This document shows positions 32,995 to 44,245 of a stretch of DNA of 64,000 nt, piece by piece. The translations under genes were made by a program, and so were the position numbers. The stretch covers positions 19,781,778 to 19,845,777 of the forward strand of contig NW_004454181.1 of assembly GCF_000283155.1 (NCBI RefSeq). The letters run 5' to 3'. Numbering within the stretch: position 1 is the stretch's first letter; every line of letters begins with the position of its first letter. The notes under the pieces were generated by a model that worked only from the letters and a program-made list of their open reading frames with translations, was not told where the DNA came from and did no database searches. The stretch comes from Ceratotherium simum simum. Its lineage: Eukaryota > Chordata > Mammalia > Perissodactyla > Rhinocerotidae.

Positions 32995-33245
32995 AGGTGG
33001 GGAAAGCACAGTCTTTGGAATCAGACAAATGTGGGCTCTACTAATACTGGCTGTGAAACTTACTAGCCATGGGATCTTGGACAAGTTATTTTCTCTGTAT
33101 TAAAAGGTTCTCATCTAAAAAAAAAGGAGAAATACTATGACTTATATCATGAGGTTATTGTGAGGTAATGTATGGAAAATTCTAATGAAGCAGTTCTCAG
33201 CAGAGGGCAAGGATTGCCTGAATGTTATCTATTATCATTAATGTT
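32995..33245 (+). repeat. MIR SINE
   Basis: MIR order: 'ggaaagcacagtctttggaa', 'aaacttactagccatgggat', 'cttggacaagttattttctc', 'atgaggttattgtgaggtaa', 'ttatctattatcattaatgt'. An A-run (about 33118-33125) interrupts the middle. Confidence 0.85.
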
Positions 33246-33429
33246 AGAATTTATGCTCAGCTGAAGTCCCACCACCTCCGATGACTTAGTATTTGCTCCC
33301 TCTTTGTGCCACAAGATTTAATAACAATACTTGTGCTCAGTACTTATATATTCTCTGAAATTTGAATTACTCTTTTCATATTTATATTTTCTTTTCCTTT
33401 CCTAGACTGAATGATCTTAATTTTTAAAA

Positions 33430-33795
33430 AACCAAATTTTTTCTTTACTACAAAAACAATGCATGGTCCAGATGACAAATTTAGTGAACTCAGATAAGAA
33501 AAGTAAGTAAAACTTACCCATCATCTCATGCCTAGATGATAACATTTTGGTTCGTATCTTTCTAGGGTTTTTTTTTTTCTGCTACATATACGTATCTGGC
33601 TATCATACTATAAAATATGTTTTTTCACCTGTTTTCTCCCCACTTGCATTGGGAACATTTTACATGTTATTAAAATATTCTTATAAAACATCGTTTCTAA
33701 TGACTGCTAGTATTTTATTGTATGAATCTAAAATAATTTAATTAAACAATCTCATATTGTTGGTCATTTAGGCTGTTTCTAAACTGTTGCTTTAA
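33430..33795. repeat. Mammalian L1-type 3' region fragment
   Basis: Has 'tagatgataacattttggtt', 'ccccacttgcattgggaaca', 'acatgttattaaaatattct' and 'attgttggtcatttaggctg', the arrangement of the non-coding tail of old L1M elements. An ERE bounds it on the right. Confidence 0.55.
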
Positions 33796-33804
33796 TAAAT
33801 CAAG

Positions 33805-34054
33805 GTTTTTTTTGGTTTTTTTTTTGTGAGGAAGATCAGCCCTGAGCTAACATCCATGCCAAGCTTCCTCTTTTTTTTTTGCTGAGGAAGACTGGCCCCT
33901 GGGCTAACATCCGTGCCCATCTTCCTCTCCTTTATATGGGATGCCACCACAGCATGGCCTGAGGAGTGGTACATTGGTGCGTGCCCGGGATCTGAACCCG
34001 GGCTGCTGGCAGCAGAGCATGTGCACTTAACTGCTATGCCACAGGGCAGGCCCC
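33805..34054 (-). repeat. ERE SINE
   Basis: Reverse-oriented short-form ERE: poly-T, 'gaggaagatcagccctgagc', 'taacatccatgccaagcttc', 'gatgccaccacagcatggcc', B-box as 'gggatctgaaccc', then 'gccacagggcaggcccc'. Flanked by TAAATCAAG at 33796-33804 and 34055-34063. Confidence 0.96.
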
Positions 34055-34063
34055 TAAATCAAG

Positions 34064-34454
34064 TTTTTTAATGCAAGATTTTTAAGATGGAGATTATCTC
34101 TTTATCTACTTGAATGCCTGTTTGTCTAACATATGGCCATGGATCAACATGTGTTTGTTGAACATCTTTTGTGCATCTTAAAGACAGGTGTGTTTGAGAT
34201 TCAAAAGTACGGATGAGAATGGACCTCAGAGATTGGGGTGGATCAGAGGCTCAACGTGGAGGGCAGACATGGAAGCCCCATGTGTACCTACACTAGAGAG
34301 CCGCGTATTTGTTTTAAAGACCACCAACACTCCACATTTCTCTTTCCACCTTCCTCTTCCCAGTAGATCTTTAAACCTTCCTCGTGTCAGTAGACTTCCA
34401 AACTACATGACAATCTTACCTTAGTAGCCAACCTTTGGCTATGTGTATATGTGT
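34064..34454. other. Unassigned stretch
   Basis: No gene. A short L2-like antisense word lies near 34150-34180. Otherwise nothing recognised. Confidence 0.35.
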
Positions 34455-34835
34455 GTTTACCTTTTTATTGAAGTAAAACACACATATGAAAAGTGCATAT
34501 ATAAGTGCAGTTCAGTGAATTTTCATAAACTGAACATACCCATATAACCAGCACTCAGATCAAGAAACAGAACATTTCCAGAACTCCAGAAGCACCCTTC
34601 CTTATGCTCCCTTCTAATCACTACTCCCAAGGGTAAAGAACCACTATCTTAACTTTCAACATCATAGACTTATTTTGCCTGATTTTGTACTTTTTGTAAG
34701 TGGAATCATACAGTACATGCTCTATTTTGCCTGACTTCTTTGCTCAGCATTATAGTTGTGAGATTCATCCATGTTGTTGTGTATCATTGTGTTTTGTTCA
34801 TTCTCGTGGTCGGTATACTGTTCCGTTGTGCAACT
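34455..34835. repeat. Mammalian L1/HAL1-type fragment
   Basis: Well-known arrangement: 'ttcagtgaattttcataaac', 'gaacatacccatataaccag', 'agatcaagaaacagaacatt', 'gtggaatcatacagtacatg', 'gtgagattcatccatgttgt'. Subfamily and strand uncertain. Confidence 0.65.
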
Positions 34836-35058
34836 TGACAGTGGTTTTTAACTTTTATTTTTTTCAGCAGTAGAAACTTTACTGGACATGAAATGTCATG
34901 TGTGATTTCATCATATGAAACGTCAGATAGGGGAGAAACTGTGTTGGTAAAAGCGGTAGAAGGCCTAGACCATCATCTATTTCCTCCCTTTGACCCCCAC
35001 CCAACTCTCTCCAATACATACTCAGTGCTATGATTATGACTGATTTTTATTTCTACTC

Positions 35059-35090
35059 TAAAATTTTCTTATTTTCTAAAGAAAATTTTA
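35059..35090. repeat. 12-bp perfect hairpin
   Basis: TAAAATTTTCTT (35059-35070), an 8-nt loop, then its exact complement AAGAAAATTTTA (35079-35090). It abuts the TA/TG microsatellite on its right. Confidence 0.9.
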
Positions 35091-35127
35091 TATATATACA
35101 CATATATGTGTGTGCGTGTGTATATCT
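35090..35127. repeat. (TA)n/(TG)n microsatellite
   Basis: Mixed TATA, CATATATG, TGTG tract of about 38 bp. Confidence 0.9.
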
Positions 35128-36737
35128 ATGTCAGCTTTATCCCACGAATATACCCTCCACTTAAATGTTACTGTGTGCAAGTCTCTCAAAATTATATATT
35201 TCTCACTTTAGCCACTTGAGCCGTGATGGTTATGACAAAAATACATCCAGGTCTGGGACTGGAAAAAGTCTAGGGTAAAATATTTACAGAGTGGAGACAT
35301 CAGTTAAGATGTCAGTGTGATGGTCCTGAGTATCTATAGGCAACATAAAATGCCTCCTTAAAAAGGGGAAAAAATGGTGTCCAAAGACAACCATGGTCAC
35401 CATCACAGTTTCACCTGGTGTCTGCCATTATTGGAGTCCAGTCGAAGGAGATTTGTCCTGTAGAAGGAGAGCTCGTTCACTGGGATGTGAGGAAAACAAC
35501 CAACATGCAGTGACTGTCATTCCTTATAACCAAGTTAGCATTTGCAATGGTCAAACTGGATGTGTTTTTCTTGGCATGGCCAAGCTAAACGTTTGTCATT
35601 CACTGAGCAGACATCCACCAAATTAGAAACACTGGGACAGGCGATTTCTCTGATGTTTTGGTTTCAACAGTACTGATCTGTAATTATTTCTCCAAACAAA
35701 AGAAAGTGTTTGACAGAGACATTTAAAGACCTAAAACAACTTTCTTATAGGAAACACATGCTTCTTCTCCAAATTAAAACACACCATTATGCTAATAGGA
35801 GGACACTCAGCAAGTGGAATTTGCTAGGGATTTGTTGCAGGCAGGGGGAGTCTTAGGGGGCGATCAGAAGGTAAGAGACAACTGACTTTTGTTAGCTGTC
35901 CTGAACAGATGCCAAGAGAGTGAAGTCCAACAAATGTGTCCTTAAAATGACCCTATTACACACACTGGGGAAGTATCCTTGTGTTTTTCAGGGGACTGTA
36001 CAAAGTTGAGATTCAGAAAACACATCGAGCATGAATTTCTGGTTTGTGTAAGGGCCTTCTCACCTAGTCCCTATATTGGATTATATAGCTCTTTAGGCTT
36101 GAAGGCAAATAGGTTTGTATACCCGTATGATGGGTCTTTTGTAACTTTAATGGTATAATAGGATGTAAGAACGTCAATGCCCGCCCTTTCTCAAAAAGCA
36201 TTTGTCCTCTCTCTCATTTTCCCTCCACTTCAAAACCCACCACCATCTCACCAACAAAAGGAAAGAAATGACACGTCTATGCTACTATGCATTGTACTTG
36301 GAGATGCTTGGATTTGGAAACGTGGTGTTTATAAAGCATAGTAGTACTCAGGAGAAAACTTTTACAATTAAATACTTTTAGTGATTAGCAGCACCAAGCT
36401 TGATAAAAACAATGAATTCCACCATGTTTCAGTACTCCTCTGAATTACTGTACGCTGAAGGGGTGGTTTCCTTTGTATGAGGATGAGTAGCAGGGAATGC
36501 AGAGAGGAAAGTGCAGGGAGGAAAATTTTGTCCAAGTCATGTTTTCTTGATTTATTTTTTCATAAAAATTAAGAGGAATACTGCCAAGGTTTTTTCCATC
36601 TATCATTTCTCATACATTTCCTATCAGCATCATTAGTCTTAGGAATCTCCTTCCAAATCTTATTTGACTCTATCCAAGCTCCTTTCATTCTAGTGCTGGT
36701 CATGGCAAAAATCCCTAAGATCATCAGGAAACCAGAA

Positions 36738-36776
36738 GTTTTGTTTGTTTTGTTTTGTTTTGTTTGTTTGTTTTTA
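36738..36776. repeat. (TTTG)n / (TTTTG)n simple repeat
   Basis: Alternating four- and five-base T-rich units over about 39 bp. Confidence 0.9.
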
Positions 36777-37571
36777 ATGTGTGTTTTGCTTTCTTTTTGT
36801 TTATTGAAGAGAACATTCCTGGCCCTGTCCATCCCCCTCAATAGCATTCAGTTCATTTACAGAAAATGTCCAGGTTCCATGTCTACAAGCATCATTCCCA
36901 TATTACTCACATTTTCACTTAGCACACTATAGCCCCACGTTAAAATGCAGATGGCATCAAGAAGGGGCATCACTTTAACCTCTTATCGATTACCACTGCC
37001 TCAGTATGAATCAGGTTATCTGCCTATTTCTAGAAAAATTAATCTCTCCCTCCTCTGATAGTTGTCATAGATTCCAGTCTTTCTAAGCACTTTCTAATTT
37101 CATGTAAGTTACTCTTTGCAAAAGGATGATTCATTAAATTTTTACTTATCATTTTATTTGTATACATTCATAATATTTTACATAAATTGAAATGTTGACC
37201 AAAAAAGAAAAAATCCTGTATCAAAGTACGTGTCTTGCATCTTCATTCTGAAAGTACAATATACCCCTGGGGAGTTTGCATGTCACCAGCTTTCAGCAGT
37301 CACTGGGATGTGTCATAGTGATTTGCATACATGGCCAAACTCCCTCCCTGGATGATGTCTCCTCAAGGGTAAAGGCCATAGCTGGTGCTCAGTAAATGTT
37401 TACTCCATGATTAGCAGAGAATAGGATTCTAAGTGGGCTGCTAAGTTTGAGTTTAAAAAATAAATGAACCCAGTAACATGTAGGCTGGTCTAGGTAAATG
37501 TGATCTGACATGGAGAATTTCTGGAGAGAAAGTGATCCCAAACAACTGATGACAGCAGGACACTTCTAGAA

Positions 37572-37784
37572 CAATGGTTCTCAACCGGGGGTGATTTTGC
37601 CTCCCGTGGGACTTTTGGCAATGTCTGGAGACATTTTATCGTTTTTACAACTGAGGAGGTTCCAGTGGCATCTATGGGTAGAGTCCAGGGATGCTGCTAA
37701 ACACCCTACAATGCACAGGACAGCCCCCACAGTAAAGAATTATCTGACCCAAAACGTCGATAGTGCTGAGGTTGAGAGACCTTC
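37572..37784 (+). repeat. MER20 hAT element, full length
   Basis: Complete MER20: 'caatggttctcaaccggggg', 'ttggcaatgtctggagacat', 'gggatgctgctaaacaccct', 'acaatgcacaggacagcccc', 'tgctgaggttgagagacctt'. Flanks TTCTAGAA (37564-37571) and CTCTAGAG (37785-37792) fit the hAT NTCTAGAN target pattern with outer-base divergence. Confidence 0.95.
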
Positions 37785-37894
37785 CTCTAGAGCACTGAGT
37801 AAGGGGAACCAGTAGGAGGGGTGGGGTGGAGCTGAAGCAAGAAAATGATAAAATAACATGTACTGTGTGTCCTGGGGTGTGCAAGAGTTGTTTT

Positions 37895-38070
37895 TAGGAG
37901 ATAGATTATCTCCTTTTTCCTAGTAACAAATCCTTGAGGTAGATATTATTATTACTTTATTTTAATGGGTGAAGAAAGAAGTTAAGTAACTTACTCACAG
38001 TCACATAGCTAGTAAATAGTAGAGCCGACATTTGAATCCAGGATCTCCTACTCCCTTAGCCACCCCACAA
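37895..38070 (-). repeat. MIR SINE
   Basis: Antisense MIR: 'atccttgaggtagatattat', 'agttaagtaacttactcaca', 'gtcacatagctagtaaatag', 'gacatttgaatccaggatct'. Confidence 0.85.
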
Positions 38071-38351
38071 ACTTTGCCTCTATTGGAGTTATTTATTGGA
38101 TTCTTATTTCCAATGAATAAAATTAAAGACAGCATGTAATAGCATATTAAAATGCAATAAGAGTAAAACAAATAAAAAAGCATCATGATAAGAAAAGAAA
38201 GACAGAATTACAAAATGCCAGAAGTAAAAAACACACATTGGTACACAATGACTGAAGTTGTCCTTCAAATTCAGCTGTGACTTTCTAACGAACAAAGCAA
38301 AAAGGGAACCACCATCAGTTACACGATGCATGTTGTTCACAAGAGGAAAAG

Positions 38352-38746
38352 CCCACCAGTCTTACAAAACTAAATATACTCTTACCATAGGACCCAACAA
38401 TCATACTCCTTGGTATTCACCCAAAGGAGATGGAAACTTTTGCCCACACAAACACCTGCACACAGATGTTTAGAGCAGGTTTATTCATAATCGCCCAAAC
38501 GTGGAAGTAACCAAGATGTCCCTCAGTAGGTGCGTCTGTAAATAAACTGCGGTGCATTCAGACAATGGAATATTATTCCACCTTAAAAAGAAATGAGTTA
38601 TTAAGCCATGAAAAGACATGGAGGAAATTTAAATGAATATTGTTAAGTGAAAGAAGGCAATCTGAAGAGGCTATATTCTGTATGATTCCAACTGTATGAC
38701 ATTCTGGAAAAAGCATAACTATGGAGGTAGTAAAAAGATCAGAGGT
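38352..38746 (+). repeat. Mammalian L1 3' end, left part (split by ERE)
   Basis: L1M-type 3' end holding the last stretch of ORF2: 'tacaaaactaaatatactct', 'ttggtattcacccaaaggag', 'gcaggtttattcataatcgc', 'acaatggaatattattccac'. Translation shows 'GIHPKEMETFAHTNTCTQMF' and the 'QTMEYY' region, interrupted by a stop. The young ERE at 38747 interrupts it. Confidence 0.92.
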
Positions 38747-39044
38747 GGGCGGGCCCTGTGGCTTAGCGGTTAAGCGCGCGCACTCCGCTACTGGCGGCCC
38801 GGGGTTCGGATCCTGGGTGCGCACTGATGCACCGCTTCTCCAGCTATGCTGAGGCTGCGTCCCACATACAGCGACTAGAAGGATGTGCAACTATGACATA
38901 CAACTATCTACTGGGGCTTTGGGGGGAAAAAAGGAGGAGGATTGGCAATAGATGTTAGCTCAGAGCCGGTCTTCCTCAGCAAAAAGAGGAGGATTAGCAT
39001 GGATGTTAGCTCAGGGCTGATCCTCCTCACAAAAAAAAAAAAAA
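38747..39044 (+). repeat. ERE SINE, long variant, young copy
   Basis: The least decayed long-form ERE here: 'gggcgggccctgtggcttag', 'cggttaagcgcgcgcactcc', 'gttcggatcctgggtgcgca', the diagnostic 'actagaaggatgtgcaacta' block, two 'gatgttagctcag' units and a pure A tail. TSD AAAAAGATCAGAGGT lies at 38732-38746 and 39045-39059 (15 bp; its A's merge with the tail). Confidence 0.97.
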
Positions 39045-39407
39045 AAAAAGATCAGAGGTTGCCAGAGGAAACTGGAGAAGGAGAGATGAATAGGCCCAGC
39101 ACAGAGGATTTTTGGTGCAATGAAACTGCAGTATATGATACTATAACGGTGGACACATGTCATTACATATTTGTCCAAACCCATAGAATGTACAATACCA
39201 GGAGTGAACCCTAATGTCAACTATGGACTCTGGATGACAGTGATGTGTCAATGTAAGATCAAGTACAATAAATGTACCACTCTGGTGGAGGATGTCGATA
39301 AAGGGGGAGACTGTTCACTTGTGGGGACAGGGGCTATGTGGGAAATCTCTATACCTGCCTTTCGATACCGCTGTGAAACTAAAACTTCTCTAAAAAATAA
39401 AGTCTAT
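39045..39407 (+). repeat. Mammalian L1 3' end, right part (3' UTR)
   Basis: Resumes after the ERE: 'cacagaggatttttggtgca', 'atgatactataacggtggac', 'acccatagaatgtacaatac', 'gtaccactctggtggaggat', 'actaaaacttctctaaaaaa', then AATAAA and an A-rich tail. The short antisense piece at 58156-58273 is the same 3' end type. Confidence 0.93.
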
Positions 39408-39814
39408 TCAAAAATAAAAACAAAACAAAACGCCCTCCCCCAAAAAACATAAACACACAAAAAATATACAAAATAAAATCCCACTAGTTACTCTGGAGGA
39501 GTCAATGTCTCCTAGCTCAGAGGACTGAAAGAAATTTCTCTCAGAGTCTTCATAAGTAGTCCATTACTTGTAAACTCCAAAACATATCTATAATAAATAA
39601 AGTGGCGAATTTTGTTTGGTCATTTCTCTCAGTATCCCTTTGTGCAATAACCCAAACAATTTGTTAAAAATGATAGATTATATGTGGACCAAACGACAGT
39701 GGTCCAAAGGGGTGAACCTCTCACGATCTGACTGCCCCTGGGTACCCAGACCACAAGGATGGGTGGGCTGTAACACCATGTGTGAATCCTCTAGGGATAG
39801 CTTCACTTTACCTC
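39408..39814. other. A-rich tail then unassigned sequence
   Basis: 39408-39478 is low-complexity A-rich sequence following the L1. The rest is unassigned and holds no gene. Confidence 0.5.
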
Positions 39815-39885
39815 TTTAGAACCCAGTTTCCACATTCATAAAATGGGAATGTTAATAGTGTGTACCTTGTAAGGCAATGGTTTAT
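39815..39885 (+). repeat. MIR fragment
   Basis: Short MIR core: 'acccagtttccacattcata', 'aaatgggaatgttaatagtg'. Confidence 0.6.
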
Positions 39886-39891
39886 CATTTT

Positions 39892-40055
39892 TTGTCATTC
39901 AGCAAATATTAATTGGATGCTTATTCAGTGTTAGCCACCGTCTGGGGCCTGCAGCTAGGTTACAGAGATGAACTTGACAGATGATCCCTGCTGTCAAAGA
40001 GTTACAGATTAATGGTGGAGAAAGAGATTCACCCACACATACAACATAAAATCAT
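39892..40055 (-). repeat. LINE-2 3' end fragment
   Basis: Antisense L2: 'cattcagcaaatattaattg', 'ttacagagatgaacttgaca', 'gatccctgctgtcaaagagt', 'ttacagattaatggtggaga'. Confidence 0.78.
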
Positions 40056-41640
40056 ACATCCAACAGATACTTAGAGCACTGACAATGGGTTCAACACTAT
40101 TATGCAATAGCTATATCTATCATTTTGTTGTTACCGTTCAAATTGATCACTTTAAACGATTTTCTCATATTGGATTCTTGCACTGAGGGAGGCTGAGTGA
40201 AATGGCTAAGTGACTAAGTGGAGCAGAGCTGAAGGAGGAGAACTTCCAGGGCTGATCCTATGCTTGTAAAGGTCTTGCACCTTTACTTGAGGGGATGACA
40301 TTCATATTACATCCTAAGTGAGTGACATTGTCCTGAAGGTGTGCGGTGCCTAACCTACACTACTGGACTTCCCTGGCACCTGGGTCCGTGTACCCACTCA
40401 TCTAACTCTAGGCTACAAAAATCATTCAGGTTGGTCCTGAGGAAACCAATATCAAGCTTCCACAATATAGGATCAGATAAACATGCACTTTCCAAAGTCA
40501 TGGTGTTCTTCAAGTGTGCGGTGTTGAATCTGTCTGTCCCATGAATCCAATTTGCTCAGTCAATATTACTAACACCCTCCACTGTTCAGCTCTGGCAGAA
40601 GGTTGTCTTCCTCCCTGATCACTGGGACACAATAGAGATTCATTTCCCTTCTGAAAGGAAGCTCTACCGAGAGAAAAGGAAAAGAGAATATGTTTGTCAC
40701 CTCTGAGCTAAAACCATTGTATGTCTTGAAAAGCAATCACCTTTAGACGTTACAATGGCATGTGCTGGGCACCACATAGCATTATTTTAAATCGGTGTGC
40801 TTTGTCAATTCCACCCCATATTGGATTCATTCTTCTCCAGAAATCTCACCAAATTGAGTTTGATTTTTCCTATGAAATGACATTTGGCTGCACAAACATG
40901 CTCGACTGTATTGAAGGACACAGTCGAGAACATTAGCATCTCAGCGATACAAATCCAGCCCGGATGAGAAACATCAGAAGCCTTCAAACTCCCTACGCTT
41001 TTCCCCCAAAGAGTTCAAAAGGTCTAATTCTTTCCCACTTAGGTCTTGTCCATTCCCAGATCCGAGCTGGGAAAGGAGAATGCAAGAGTTTATTTTAAAT
41101 TATATTTGGATTTAAAAACCCACTGTTTTCAATTCTGAGAATGAACAAAAGAGAAGTGTAGTTATCTGGAAAGGCAGAGAAAAGGCTGTGCTCTCTAAAT
41201 CATGCTGTAATCTGTAGTTGTTCTGCTATTATTACTGCTAATACTACCTAGTGTACTGTTAGACGAGATATATCATACAGATAGCCTAATTGACTCTGAG
41301 GGAATTTCTATCCTAAAACAGTAAATATTGATGTGGATCTAATAAATGTTCAAATGAAGTTCGAAGAGTTTCACAGATAGGTTGTTTAAAGATAGAAAAC
41401 TATCCTGTTAAGGGTAGATATAGTTGATTATATGCTAGAAGATTCATGAATTTTGTTGATAACACATATTTTCAACACTAAATATAAAGTTAGAGCTTGT
41501 CCTTCCACCAAAAGTTAATAAATAATGTGTTTCTAGTTTTGTTTTGTTTATTTTAACAGATAGTTTTCTGTTTTTTTTTTTTAACCTAACAGGACATCCT
41601 GGAGATCTTTCCATTTTGGTACATGGATAAGGTCCCGTAT
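40056..41640. other. Repeat-poor stretch
   Basis: About 1.6 kb with no gene. Faint MIR/L2 words occur near 40060-40140, and a possible L1 3' scrap ('ggagatctttccattttggt') lies at 41560-41640 just before the ERE. Confidence 0.4.
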
Positions 41641-41914
41641 TTCTTTTTTTCTTCTTTTTTTCTTTTGCAGGGAAAGATTCACCCTGAGCTAACATCTGTT
41701 GCCAACCTTCTTCTTTTTTTTTTTCCTCCCCAAAGCCCCAGTACATGGTTGTATATCCTAGCTGTAAGTCCTTCTAGTTCTTCTTATGTGAGTCGCCATC
41801 ACAGCATGGCAACTGACAGACGGGTGGGTGGTGTGATTCTGTGATCAGGAAATGAACCTGGGCTGCCAAAGTGGTGAGAGTGCCAAACTTTAACCACTAG
41901 GCCATGAGGGCTGA
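41641..41914 (-). repeat. ERE SINE, long variant, older copy
   Basis: Reverse-oriented. It shows 'attcaccctgagctaacatc', 'ccaaagccccagtacatggt' (complement of the long-form 'ggggctttgg' block), 'ctgtaagtccttctagttct', 'gccatcacagcatggc' and 'ttaaccactaggccatgagg'. More diverged than the other long-form copies. No convincing TSD found. Confidence 0.88.
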
Positions 41915-43315
41915 CTCTCTAGTTTTTATAGTAAACTTAAACTTCCCACCCAAAAAACGAGTTCTGTTTACACTTTCAAGGAGCAATATTTCTGATCGAG
42001 GGAGGCAAGACTTTGGTTAAAAACCTTTAAAAACGGAAAGACCAGTAATTGCACAATTAATTAAGTTGATAATTTTTTGTGCCATTATGAACAAAGGCTA
42101 GTTGTAACATTAATTGTGACAATGGTATGACAGTTACTGCCTAAGATATGAGATTACCTAGATCATGTTTTGTGTTTTTCTTTAAAGAGGTATAAAATGA
42201 ATATGACAAGGTAGCTGTTAATTACTATTCACTTAATCAGAGAAAGATTCATAGCGAAGGAAAGTAGGCTTTTAGATTGTGTCCATTTGTATCTGTCTAC
42301 TTTAAAAACTAATATGAAATGAATTAAACTTAGTATTTTGTTTTGGTTGCATAGTCGATTGTACTAGCACACCATTTGACGGGCATTAAGAACTTTCTCT
42401 TGAGCAATGCCTTCCAGAACAAGGCCAGCAAAGAACTGGTCTTTGAAGAAGAGATCTGATGCTTCATCCTTGCACATTATTTTTCTTTAACATTGGCATT
42501 GAAATAACATGTAGAGGTATTTCCCCCCATATTTTAATAAGGTTACATTTTTAATTGTATAAAAAGCATCCAAGTAGTACCTAAAAATAGAATATCCCTA
42601 AGATGCTAGGGTCTATTTCATATCAAATGACAGTTCTTTATTTATGACATCAATTTATTTTTCACTTTGCAATTACGTAAAAATAGCAATAACATGGCAA
42701 GTGAGATAATGCGATTGATCCACATGCTGAATTATTCACTTGATTTCAGTTGTTGACTTCACATCAGACATCTCCCAATGTACAGTGAATAAATCATGAT
42801 GAATCTTTCTGCCACAACCACTCAAAAAACCTATCTGATGCTTTTTGTATCCATTTATGCATACAGACTGGAATTCCTGGTATTCCCTTAACTAGGTCCA
42901 ACGTGATACCGTACATCAAATGCTGAATGGTGGGGCTCCAGCAAATGGTCTCCAGGAAGTGCCATTGCTTTCTGAGGAAGGTCAGTTAGAAAGCTGATTG
43001 ACCACACAAGTATGCAATTTTCCAGATTCACTACATAATCATACTTGTGGCACCAAATCTCAGCAAAGTACAAAATGGCCCTGAGGCAGGGTGTTTATTT
43101 TGAACAGCTAGAATGTAAGCCCAATTTATACTGGATCTGACCATAGTTGCTAGAATGGTCTACACCATGGACCAGACTGAACCCCTTGCCTTCTTACAAA
43201 TACACTGTGAGCACTTAAATGGTACTTGATTATAGAAGACTTTTCTTATTATCTGGAATAAGTTAGGGCCCTTGCTATACGATCTTATAGCATGTGTATT
43301 TCCCTTTATAGCACG
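41915..43315. other. Repeat-free AT-rich stretch
   Basis: About 1.4 kb with neither gene nor named repeat. Rich in ATTA/TAAT words (42040-42720), so a reasonable place to test for conserved non-coding sequence. Confidence 0.4.
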
Positions 43316-43329
43316 CACCCATGATTCTT

Positions 43330-43438
43330 TTTTTTTTTTAATTTTTTGTTTATTGCAGTAACATTGGTTTATAACATTGTATAAATTTCAGGTGTACATC
43401 ATTATACTTCTATTTCTGCATAGATTACATCATGTTCA
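43330..43438 (-). repeat. Very short, 5'-truncated L1 insertion with perfect TSD
   Basis: 109 bp: a T-run (antisense poly-A) followed by 'tgtttattgcagtaacattg', 'gtttataacattgtataaat' and 'ttcaggtgtacatcattata', which I associate with the L1 3' end of perissodactyl genomes. Flanked by a perfect 14-bp duplication CACCCATGATTCTT (43316-43329 and 43439-43452), a complete retrotransposition signature. Confidence 0.9.
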
Positions 43439-43452
43439 CACCCATGATTCTT

Positions 43453-44184
43453 AATTGACTATTATTACTGGCTTAAGGTCATTTGCCCCCTGAGTCAAAC
43501 ACCTCCATACTTCTACTTTCTAGTCTCCTTGCCTAATTACTGGCACACAAATAGGCTTGTAAAACATCAAATAAAATACTATCACCTCATCCTGTATCAT
43601 TTTCTAATCTTCTTATACCCTACTGGTTTGGCAAAAATACTAAATTAACTTGGAAGATTTCACCCAGGGAAGAAACCACCATTTGCTAAAGAATCCTTCC
43701 CATTAGAATACTGTGCCTCTGTCTTTGTTTTAGGCAGCTGAATTTGCAATATACTAGGCAGATCTACTAGTCTAAGATAAAAAAAGATGTGTTTTCATGG
43801 TCTAAAATCCCCCATTCTACACCCAAATGCTAAGAGTGGTTGTTTTGGGGTAGTAAGATGATGGGTGATTAATAAAATTGTTTTCCCGTATTTTCCAAAT
43901 CAATTTAAGAATAAGAATTTCTTACTTTTGGAAGTAGAAGAAAGAATTAACTATTTAAAGACATGTTTCCAGACAAATAAACTACAATATTAGCAAAGTC
44001 AGCAATTTTTAGGCTATGGTAAAAAATGATATAATCATATTTATTCAGTAAGTTAATTCTGCATTTCTCATAAGTGCCCATAGCAACAGCGGCAGTTACA
44101 AAGTCACTGATTTATATGTAGATAAATTCTATCCTTTGTTTGAACGGCGAATTTTAATATTTTTGTTCATCTACTGTTTTCTTT
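43453..44184. other. Unassigned AT-rich stretch
   Basis: No gene or named repeat. Confidence 0.35.
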
Positions 44185-44245
44185 CTAATACTAAGAACCT
44201 GGCATGTGGTAGACACTCAATAAACATTTGTTGATCTACTGTGTG
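44185..44245 (+). repeat. LINE-2 3' terminus
   Basis: Carries 'aacctggcatgtggtagaca', 'ctcaataaacatttgttgat'. Possible antisense MIR words follow (44275-44375). Confidence 0.7.

Larger units (their letters stand above)
34836..37571. other. Long repeat-poor stretch with simple repeats
   Basis: About 2.7 kb without a recognised gene or named interspersed repeat, apart from a possible L2 3' word near 37390. It includes the hairpin at 35059-35090, the TA/TG tract at 35090-35127 and a TTTG-type run at 36738-36776. Confidence 0.4.
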
